A DNA stretch of 64,000 nt from Spirosoma endbachense (lineage in GTDB: Bacteria > Bacteroidota > Bacteroidia > Cytophagales > Spirosomataceae): positions 4,617,332-4,681,331 of the forward strand of contig NZ_CP045997.1 in the NCBI RefSeq assembly GCF_010233585.1, in the 5' to 3' direction. Shown here piece by piece: positions 36,159 through 43,193 of the stretch. The notes beneath the pieces are model-generated. The model saw nothing but the letters and a program-made list of their open reading frames with translations. It made no database searches and was not told the origin of the DNA. Made by a program: the position numbers and the translations under genes. How positions within the stretch are numbered: position 1 is the first letter of the stretch; each line of letters starts with the position of its first letter.

Positions 36159-37511
36159 ATGAACAGACCGCAACAGGGAAGCCATAGTCTCACCAGAACG
36201 GCATTTTGCTTACAGGTTGTTCTTGTCTACACATTCATGGCAACACACGTATGTGCACAGTCGTTTCCGGCGAATTTCACACAGGTAGCTGTTGCCACGG
36301 GTCTAAGTGCCCCAACGATTGCGGCTTTTTCACCCGATGGGCGAATCTTTGTCGCCCAGCAGAGCGGTCAATTGCGGGTCGTTAAAAACGGGAGTCTATT
36401 GCCAACCCCTTTTGTAGAACTCACGGTTGATGCCAGTGGTGAGCGGGGCTTATTAGGTATTGCCTTCGACCCTGATTTTGCTACTAATCAACACGTATAT
36501 CTGTACTATACAGTTCCAACCAGCGGTACGGTTACCGTTCATAACCGGATCAGCCGTTTCACTGTCAGTGGTGATGTGGCTTTGTCTGGCAGTGAATTGA
36601 TACTTCTGGAGCTGGATGCGCTTAGTGGCGCCACAAACCATAACGGCGGATCGATGGTTTTTGGCGCTGACGGAAAATTGTACATTGGCGTTGGTGAAAA
36701 TGCCAATCCCGCTAACTCACAGTATCTGGATAATTATTTAGGGAAGGTTTTACGAATCAATACGGACGGAAGCGTACCCGCCGGAAATCCATATACAAGT
36801 GGCTCGGAAGCCAGAAAACGAATCTGGGCGTATGGATTACGTAACCCATACACGTTGGCCGTGCAACCCGTAACAGGCCGTTTTTTCGTAAATGATGTTG
36901 GGCAGGAAACCTGGGAAGAAATCAACGATGCCAGTACGGGAGGGCTGAATTTTGGGTGGCCTACGGCAGAGGGGACTAGTAGTAATCCGGCCTTTACCAA
37001 TCCTGTTTTTAAGTATCCCCATGCTGCCACCGGAAACGAAAATGGCTGTGCCATTACGGGAGGTTCTTTTTATAACCCAACCGAAGCTACTTACCCGGCT
37101 TCCTATGTCGGGCGGTACTTTTATCAGGACTTTTGCAACAACTGGATTAACATGCTTGACTTATCAGGTCCTTCACCGGTCCGGTCAACGTTAGCCTCTG
37201 GTCTCCCAGGGTTCTCGGTAGGTCTAACAGCAGGGATTGATGGTAATTTATATTACCTGAGCCGGGGAACTGGAACGTTGTATGAAATTATCTATACCGC
37301 CAACAACATCTGCCAGAGCCTGAAAGATGGCAACTGGCACGACACTTCGGTCTGGTCATGTGGCAGAATCCCAACGTCTGCCGACAAGACAACTGTGCGT
37401 CACGCCGTTACGGTTGCTACGAACCAAACTGGTCAGACATTGCGCGTAAGTTACCAGGTTGGCGGACGGGTTTTGTTTGCTGGGGGAGCCCAGTTACGGC
37501 TCGGAGAATGA
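36159..37511 (+). CDS. exported PQQ-dependent sugar dehydrogenase (glucose/sorbosone dehydrogenase family)
   Basis: A 450-residue periplasmic or secreted beta-propeller enzyme of the soluble quinoprotein type. The signal peptide ends near residue 34 (VCAQ). Propeller motifs include GLSAPTIAAFSPDGRIFVAQQ, ERGLLGIAFDPDFATN with a following YLYYT, TNHNGGSMVFGADGKLYIGVGEN, and RIWAYGLRNPYTLAVQP...VNDVGQETWEEIN. The HNGG stretch and the RNP loop are typical of the PQQ and calcium site. The last ~65 residues form a separate small beta domain beginning CQSLKDGNWHDTSVWSCGRIP, seen at the ends of other exported Cytophagales proteins. Substrate is unknown. Confidence 0.9.
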   Translation: MNRPQQGSHSLTRTAFCLQVVLVYTFMATHVCAQSFPANFTQVAVATGLSAPTIAAFSPDGRIFVAQQSGQLRVVKNGSLLPTPFVELTVDASGERGLLGIAFDPDFATNQHVYLYYTVPTSGTVTVHNRISRFTVSGDVALSGSELILLELDALSGATNHNGGSMVFGADGKLYIGVGENANPANSQYLDNYLGKVLRINTDGSVPAGNPYTSGSEARKRIWAYGLRNPYTLAVQPVTGRFFVNDVGQETWEEINDASTGGLNFGWPTAEGTSSNPAFTNPVFKYPHAATGNENGCAITGGSFYNPTEATYPASYVGRYFYQDFCNNWINMLDLSGPSPVRSTLASGLPGFSVGLTAGIDGNLYYLSRGTGTLYEIIYTANNICQSLKDGNWHDTSVWSCGRIPTSADKTTVRHAVTVATNQTGQTLRVSYQVGGRVLFAGGAQLRLGE

Positions 37512-37632
37512 ACCTACATTTATACTTATTATCGTCACTTTTTAAATTCTGAGGGTCTCGTATAGATAAGCCGATGAAACCTTCGAATCTGCACCGGAGT
37601 TAACAAGTCAGTTAGTTTAACTCAACTCATTC

Positions 37633-38349
37633 ATGGCAGATAGTATAAAAACCGCCCTGATCACAGGCGGCTCCAAGGGAATCGGTTACGGCATTGCCGT
37701 GGCATTGATTCAACAGGGTATCAAGGTTGCAATAACCAGCCGATCGGAAGAAAGTGCTCGTTCGGCTGCTGATTCACTTAATCAACTTAAACCCGGTAGT
37801 GCGATTGGTATTGCTGCCGATGTGCGGGATTTAGCTTCTCAGAAGAAGGCCGTTGCCGCTGTTCTGGAGAATTGGAATCAACTCGATTATGTCATCGCCA
37901 ATGCTGGCGTCGGACATTTCGCGCCCATTCAGGACTTAACACCCGAGCAATGGCAGGAAACGATCGACATCAATCTGACGGGTGTGTTCTATACGGCCAA
38001 AGCAACGATCGATGCATTGAAAAACACCGAAGGTTACTTCATTACTATTTCGAGTCTGGCCGGAACAAATTTCTTTGAGAAAGGAGCCGCCTATAATGCC
38101 AGTAAGTTCGGTCTGGTTGGATTTTCGCAGGCCATCATGCTCGATCTGCGGAGCGAAGGCATCAAGGTAACAACCATAATGCCCGGTTCGGTAGCTACCT
38201 ATTTCGACAATCACCAACCTGACGAAAAAGACGCCTGGAAAATCCAGCCCGAAGATATTGGTCAACTTGTCGTTGATCTGATTCGGATGCCTGCCCGCAC
38301 CCTGCCCAGCAAGATTGAGGTTAGACCTAGTCGACCTGGGGGTAAATAA
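37633..38349 (+). CDS. short-chain dehydrogenase/reductase (FabG-like)
   Basis: A 238-residue SDR. TGGSKGIG spans 11-18, NAGV lies at 90-93, and the catalytic Ser141, Tyr154 and Lys158 (YNASK) are in place. IMPGSVATYF follows at the usual position. The Arg in TSRSEE favours NADPH. It resembles 3-oxoacyl-ACP reductase-type SDRs, but the chain is not in a fatty-acid context. It is convergent with the ankyrin gene across a hairpin. Confidence 0.92.
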   Translation: MADSIKTALITGGSKGIGYGIAVALIQQGIKVAITSRSEESARSAADSLNQLKPGSAIGIAADVRDLASQKKAVAAVLENWNQLDYVIANAGVGHFAPIQDLTPEQWQETIDINLTGVFYTAKATIDALKNTEGYFITISSLAGTNFFEKGAAYNASKFGLVGFSQAIMLDLRSEGIKVTTIMPGSVATYFDNHQPDEKDAWKIQPEDIGQLVVDLIRMPARTLPSKIEVRPSRPGGK

Positions 38350-38368
38350 ATGCCAGCTACTGAAGATC

Positions 38369-38414
38369 AGGTAACTGGGTCAAGCAAGGCAAGCACCTTT
38401 AGGTCCAGTTACCT
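38369..38414. terminator. convergent hairpin between SDR and ankyrin genes
   Basis: Arms AGGTAACTGG (38369-38378) and CCAGTTACCT (38405-38414) around a 26-base loop, between two genes that end toward each other. Confidence 0.55.
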
Positions 38415-38423
38415 AATCAATAC

Positions 38424-38939
38424 TTACTGAAGGAGTTGCAGGGCTTCTTCATTGCCCTGTTGTATAGCAAGATCGAGTGCGGTAAGTCCCCGGATGTCCC
38501 GTATTGATGTATCAGCTCCGTAGTCGAGTAAGAGCTTCACCAGTTGATTCCGACCAAACAACGTAGCGAACATCAATGCAGTGCCGCCATTCCCGTTTTG
38601 GCTGTTGAGATCAGCTCCATATTCAATCAGCATCCGGGCAATCTCAGCGTATCCTTTAAACGAAACACCCATTAAGGCCGTATTTCCACTAACGTCCTGA
38701 ACATTCACATCGGCACCTGCCTCCAGCAATGTTCTGGTGGCCTCAATATGCCCATCATAGGCAGCCACAATTAATGGTGTAAAGCCTTTGCCGTCCTGCA
38801 AATTTACATCGATCTGATCATCGATCAGTTGCTTTATGTAGGCGACATCGCCCTTTCGGGCAGCGTCAAAAAAGAGATCTTCGGGTCGGGCTGAATAAAA
38901 AGTCATCCTGTCAGAGCGTTGAGTTGTTGAACCATTCAT
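38424..38939 (-). CDS. ankyrin-repeat protein
   Basis: A 171-residue cytoplasmic protein made almost wholly of four to five ankyrin repeats. Repeat cores are seen at DGKGFTPLIVAAYDGHIEATRTLLEAGADVN, DVSGNTALMGVSFKGYAEIARMLIEYGADLN, NGNGGTALMFATLFGRNQLVKLLLDYGAD and DIRGLTALDLAIQQGNEEALQLL. Such proteins mediate protein contacts; no partner is evident. The start could be the ATG at 38939 or one eleven codons later at 38906. Confidence 0.93.
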   Translation of the reverse strand: MNGSTTQRSDRMTFYSARPEDLFFDAARKGDVAYIKQLIDDQIDVNLQDGKGFTPLIVAAYDGHIEATRTLLEAGADVNVQDVSGNTALMGVSFKGYAEIARMLIEYGADLNSQNGNGGTALMFATLFGRNQLVKLLLDYGADTSIRDIRGLTALDLAIQQGNEEALQLLQ

Positions 38940-38979
38940 CGTGCTGATACCATAACCAGCTACGGGGGCTAAAGTGTTT

Positions 38980-39216
38980 TTATTGATTCGTGAATTAGTA
39001 TGGAAATCAGCCGATGAGGTGTAGGATTGTTAAAGAAATGGTAATGGTTTCTTCAAACGTAAGATGTGGAGTCGGTTTCTCAAAACCGACACGGCGATGA
39101 CGGTTCACCGGTTAATTCTCCAAACCAAGTCTTTCATGCAGATACGGTTTTGAGAAACCGCAGAGGTCAGGTTCTTCAACCTGACCTCACACCAATAACC
39201 ACTAACCTGACCTCAC
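38980..39216. repeat. intergenic repeat cluster, family B copy 1
   Basis: Within the 510-base gap 38940-39449. It contains TTATTGATTCGTGAATT (38980-38996, identical at 54319-54335). The hairpin GTCGGTTT-CTCA-AAACCGAC follows at 39071-39090, with an inverted copy of its core at 39145-39160. A perfect 11-base stem with CTTC loop lies at 39163-39188 (GAGGTCAGGTT), and AACCTGACCTCAC repeats directly at 39178 and 39204. No gene is supported in the gap. Confidence 0.75.
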
Positions 39217-39449
39217 GTCAATACCCTTTAAACGGCCTTAAAGCGGGCAGCCATCTCATCAACTTACCGATTTAATCTCCACCAATAACGATTCAATAGG
39301 CTTGCAGTCTGTCAGTAATTCTATGCGACATTGTGATGCATCAAAGAACGTCTAATTAGCTTACCTTTAGATGATTGTTTGCTCGACAATGGTTTTTTGA
39401 AAGGTCTTTTTTTAGAATTACGCTGAACACCGATTTAATTGACAGAACT

Positions 39450-40448
39450 ATGCCCGACTCTTTCCAATTAAGCGCTCTGTTCTTTGTACTGCTACAACTG
39501 ATTTTCACCCAATCGATCCAGGCGCAGGATCTCACAAACAAAACGGGTAAAATTGCATTCCAGTTAACGGAAACAGGGCTAATTACCGAGGGCGTTGCTT
39601 ATGAAGCCAGCACAGGAACGTTTTACATAGGCAGTGTCTATAAACGTAAAATTATCAGCTACAATCAGCAAACGGGAGAGAAACCCTTTTCACTGCCCGC
39701 CGATAGCCTGTGGGGTGTTTTCGGTATGAAGGTAGACGGTGTCCGTGGGATTCTTTGGGCTTGCAGCTCAACGTTACCGCAGGCAATTGGGAGTACGGCG
39801 TCAACGGATGGTCAGTCGTCACTTGTCGCGTATGATTTGAAAGCCAAACAGCTTTTGCACACCTATACCGTTGCTTCGGATGGTAAACCGCATCTATTAG
39901 GCGACCTGACCGTAACTAAAAACGGAACCGTTTACAGCACAGACAGCCGAACACCTTCACTATACCGACTGGTTGCCGGAGAACAAATGATAACGCGTTT
40001 TTTAACGGATAGTCTGTTTTACTCCCTGCAGGGATTAGCCCTGTCAGACGATGAGCAAACGCTCTATGTTGCCGATTATCGGCGAGGGCCGCTGGCGATC
40101 AATCTGGCAACGAAACTGGTAACAAAACTTGCCTGGCCGGCCGGAGCCGATCTGAGCGGCATAGATGGTATGTATTATTACAAAAACAGCCTGATAGCGA
40201 TTCAGAACCGCTCGAAACCCTATAAAGTCAGTCGGCTCTACCTATCCCAAACAGCTAAAGTCATTGAACGGGTCGACTCGTTGATTGCAGGTCATCCGCT
40301 CATGACTGAACCAACCTTAGGAGTCGTGGCCGGATCACAATTTTATTTCATTGCCAACAGTCAGTGGGATGCCTTCGATAATGCGGGTAAGCCTGTCCCG
40401 AATTATCCGGCACAAAAACCAACGATACTCGTTCTGGCACTGGATTGA
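39450..40448 (+). CDS. exported beta-propeller protein (SMP-30/gluconolactonase-like)
   Basis: A 332-residue exported protein. ATG at 39450 starts a good signal peptide (MPDSFQLSALFFVLLQLIFTQ...QAQ); the frame is open 25 codons further upstream without signal-like sequence. The body has propeller-type repeats (ITEGVAYEASTGTFYIGSVYKRKI, WGVFGMKVDGVRGILWACSS, LTVTKNGTVYSTDSRTPSLYRL, LQGLALSDDEQTLYVADYRRG, GIDGMYYYKNSLIAIQN). These resemble SMP-30/strictosidine-synthase-like folds. Whether it has lactonase activity is not decidable from what I can see. Confidence 0.8.
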   Translation: MPDSFQLSALFFVLLQLIFTQSIQAQDLTNKTGKIAFQLTETGLITEGVAYEASTGTFYIGSVYKRKIISYNQQTGEKPFSLPADSLWGVFGMKVDGVRGILWACSSTLPQAIGSTASTDGQSSLVAYDLKAKQLLHTYTVASDGKPHLLGDLTVTKNGTVYSTDSRTPSLYRLVAGEQMITRFLTDSLFYSLQGLALSDDEQTLYVADYRRGPLAINLATKLVTKLAWPAGADLSGIDGMYYYKNSLIAIQNRSKPYKVSRLYLSQTAKVIERVDSLIAGHPLMTEPTLGVVAGSQFYFIANSQWDAFDNAGKPVPNYPAQKPTILVLALD

Positions 40449-40484
40449 TTAATTTAAGCTAATTATCTGGTTTACAGGACCAGT

Positions 40485-41291
40485 TTACCGCAGCGTTTCA
40501 GCCACTGTATCATAAACCTGCACGGTTCCAACTTCCACAAATCCGGCACGTTTATAGATTCCCAGCCCATCGGCCGATGCCTGCAAAACCACCTGCCTGG
40601 CTGATTGACGGTGGGCTTCCCCAAGCAGGTAATCAAACATATGCGATCCAAATCCATGACCGCGCCAGTCGGGCCGGGTAGCTATATCATAGATCCCCGC
40701 TGATTCATCATCCAGAAATAACGTTCCCGTTGTCACAATCTTCCCCTCATACTCACCCAGGTAAAAACGCATGGGCTGCGTTGGCACATGTACACGACTG
40801 ATGAGTTGGTAGTATTGCCGAATCTGGTCGGCTTCCGGTGAGTCGCCGAAGAGTTCGGCAATCACGTCGGCAAACTGGTCGTATTCGTCCGGTGATTGTA
40901 TTCCCCGAATAAGCAATGGATTGTTACTGGCCGGGTTAATCGGACGAGTGCGTAAATTCAGCCACATCGCCACGTTGGTTTCATCACGAACCAGATCATA
41001 ATAATGGAGTAATGTTGCCAGTTCAGGATTGACTAGATCATCCCAACACCAGAATGCCAGTGGAAACCGTTTTCGGCTAAACTCGCTCACTCTGTTTTCA
41101 AAAAGATCAGCTAACGACGCAAACTTCGTGGTTTTTGGAATAACTACATTGAATGTGTCACTAGGCAATCCGCAATCAACCACCGTAAATGTCTCCGTGT
41201 CAGCGACATGCATACCCGGAAGCAATCGGGCAAAGTAGGTCGCTTTGGCGATAAAATTTCTGCGAACGATCGTACTCAGCTTGTGGTCCAT
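40485..41291 (-). CDS. GNAT-family N-acetyltransferase with extra N-terminal domain
   Basis: A 268-residue protein. The C-terminal half (about 125-268) is a typical GNAT with GTLFLDDESAGIYDIATRPDWRGHGFGSHMFDYLL (acetyl-CoA loop R-G-H-G-F-G-S) and LQASADGLGIYKRAGFVEVG. The N-terminal ~120 residues resemble the degenerate first GNAT half seen in two-domain acetyltransferases (FPLAFWCWDDLVNPELATLL). Acceptor unknown. It is divergent from the GH105 gene, separated by a family A repeat. Confidence 0.88.
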   Translation of the reverse strand: MDHKLSTIVRRNFIAKATYFARLLPGMHVADTETFTVVDCGLPSDTFNVVIPKTTKFASLADLFENRVSEFSRKRFPLAFWCWDDLVNPELATLLHYYDLVRDETNVAMWLNLRTRPINPASNNPLLIRGIQSPDEYDQFADVIAELFGDSPEADQIRQYYQLISRVHVPTQPMRFYLGEYEGKIVTTGTLFLDDESAGIYDIATRPDWRGHGFGSHMFDYLLGEAHRQSARQVVLQASADGLGIYKRAGFVEVGTVQVYDTVAETLR

Positions 41292-41314
41292 ACAATTTAT
41301 TGGGCTACTTTTCC

Positions 41315-41414
41315 AGGACTTTCGCTCAGAGGTGGCTCAGATGCGTGCCACGGTTACAGATGCCGTTGCTAACAACCGTGGCACGCATCTGAACCACCTC
41401 TGAGCGAAAGTCCT
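41315..41414. repeat. palindromic intergenic repeat, family A copy 2
   Basis: Forty-one-base arms at 41315-41355 and 41374-41414 with one mismatch and an 18-base loop. The edge reads GGACTTTCGC and the core GCGTGCCACGGTT, as in the other copies, but the stem between them differs. Unlike copies 1 and 4 it lies between divergent genes, so it is not simply a terminator. Confidence 0.85.
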
Positions 41415-41594
41415 ATATTCTTTTCTGGTTAAAGCATAGCTTTAGTTTGTCTTAGAAACTGAACGATAGGTTTTATGAATTACGTCCGTATTTGTGTATG
41501 TGTGTTTTCGACTGAGCCATGTGAAAAGCCCAAATTTTGAGCAGAAAATCAACGGATGCAGTACGATAATTCCTGAATTGTTGGAATTTGCGGA

Positions 41595-41652
41595 TGAACG
41601 GGTATAACTTCTGCATGAGTAACATTCATACCACAGAGTATCTACCCGTTCA
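41595..41652. promoter_or_regulatory. 10-base inverted repeat upstream of the GH105 gene
   Basis: TGAACGGGTA (41595-41604) and TACCCGTTCA (41643-41652) are perfect complements 38 bases apart. Similarity continues past the arms with small gaps. The site ends about 70 bases before the GH105 start codon, so it may be a looping operator pair or a leader structure. Confidence 0.35.
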
Positions 41653-41720
41653 ATCGGGCTTTTAGGTAAGCTACTCAAAATTACCAGCCAGTATTTATAC
41701 TCAAATTTCTTATTGATTCT

Positions 41721-43091
41721 ATGACAAGACTCGCTAAACGATCTACGGCCACCCTGCTCTGTGCACTGATTACGTCGACACTAGTTGTTGGACAGGCCAC
41801 TCCTCCTAAAGCGAATGATTCGACAACACCACTTCATCTGCTTCAGCCCGACTACCCGGTTCCCTACGGGCAGCCTCGCGTCGATGAAGTAACGAAAGTA
41901 ATAAACCGCGTTTATGAGTATCTGGAGGCCAATACACCCACCCAAATCATTGACCGCCAGAGCGGTCAGGAGATAACTAATCTGGCAACATTCAATCCCA
42001 ATGCGGTTATCAAACCCGGCGACTTTCGGTTAACCAGTTACGAATGGGGCGTTACGTATGCTGGTATGTTACTGGCGAGCGAAGCTACCGGCGATTCCCG
42101 CTATGCCGAGTACACCAATAAACGGCTGGCATTTTTGGCTGGCCTGATTCCGTATTTTCGTGATCAGGTAAAGGCCGATCCAAACGCCAACACATCCCTG
42201 CGACCCATGCTGGCCCCCCACGCGCTGGATGATGCAGGGGCCATGTGCGCGGCCATGATCAAAGCGGCTCGTGCCGGTGGCATAAAAACCGATCTTCGGC
42301 CCCAGATCAATACTTATATCGACTACATTACCAAAAAGGAATTTCGGCTGCCCGATGGAACGCTGGCCCGCAATCGCCCCCAACCGAACACACTCTGGCT
42401 CGATGACCTGTTCATGAGCGTTCCGGCTCTGGCGCAGATGGGAAAACTCACCGGCGACCGAGCCTACTATGATGAAGCCGTTAAACAGGTAGTCCAATTC
42501 TCCAAACGGATGTTTAACAAGGAGAAAGGCCTATACATGCATGGCTGGGTCGAAGGAATGACCGTACACCCCGAGTTTCACTGGGCGAGAGCGAATGGAT
42601 GGGGAATTATGACCGCCGTTGAGCTGCTGGATGTTTTACCAGAAAATCATCCGGGCCGCGCTGCGGTGCTTGACCTGTTACGTGCCCATGCCCGTGGATT
42701 GGCGGCCTGCCAGTCGGGTTCGGGCTTCTGGCATCAACTGCTGGATCGCAACGACTCCTATTTAGAAACATCGGCCACGGCTATTTATGTGTATTCCATT
42801 GCCAGAGCCATCAACCGGGGCTGGCTCGATCCACTGGCTTACGCGCCAATGGCGTTGCTTGGCTGGAATGCTGTTTCTACCAAGGTTACTGATAAAGGGC
42901 AGGTAGATGGCACCTGTGTTGGAACCGGTATGGGATTCGATCCGGCTTTTTATTATCACCGGCCCATTAATCTGTATGCAGCTCACGGCTACGGCCCCGT
43001 ATTGCTCGCTGGCGCTGAAGTGATTAATCTGATCAAAAAGAAAACATTCGAGATTAACGACAGCTCGCTACAGCTAACCCAAAAAAAGTAA
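41721..43091 (+). CDS. exported GH105/GH88-family unsaturated glucuronyl/galacturonyl hydrolase
   Basis: Releases the unsaturated uronic acid from the non-reducing end of lyase products; the freed sugar becomes 5-keto-4-deoxyuronate, the substrate of KduI encoded at 49315. The 456-residue chain starts with a signal peptide (about 1-25). Family (alpha/alpha)6-barrel motifs are YEWGVTYAGMLLA near 107-119, HALDDAGAM near 167-175, TLWLDDLFMSVPAL near 224-236 with the likely catalytic Asp, and GWVEGMTVHPEFHWARANGWG. The DDAGAM segment and the WLDD pair correspond to the active-site acids of YteR-like enzymes. Substrate, whether pectin- or glycosaminoglycan-type, is not decided by sequence. Confidence 0.91.
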   Translation: MTRLAKRSTATLLCALITSTLVVGQATPPKANDSTTPLHLLQPDYPVPYGQPRVDEVTKVINRVYEYLEANTPTQIIDRQSGQEITNLATFNPNAVIKPGDFRLTSYEWGVTYAGMLLASEATGDSRYAEYTNKRLAFLAGLIPYFRDQVKADPNANTSLRPMLAPHALDDAGAMCAAMIKAARAGGIKTDLRPQINTYIDYITKKEFRLPDGTLARNRPQPNTLWLDDLFMSVPALAQMGKLTGDRAYYDEAVKQVVQFSKRMFNKEKGLYMHGWVEGMTVHPEFHWARANGWGIMTAVELLDVLPENHPGRAAVLDLLRAHARGLAACQSGSGFWHQLLDRNDSYLETSATAIYVYSIARAINRGWLDPLAYAPMALLGWNAVSTKVTDKGQVDGTCVGTGMGFDPAFYYHRPINLYAAHGYGPVLLAGAEVINLIKKKTFEINDSSLQLTQKK

Positions 43092-43193
43092 TCCGGCAAA
43101 TTAGTAGTCAAAAAAGACCAATTCCCCGTTTATCCCACCACAATTAACCAGTTTAACTGCGTAACTTGCTACTTATACTTTTCAGTTATCAAC

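Noticed and set aside
41442..41678. 78-residue leftward frame in the gap before GH105
   Set aside because: It has no similarity I recognise, the composition is odd for a protein, and it covers the expected promoter region and an inverted repeat.
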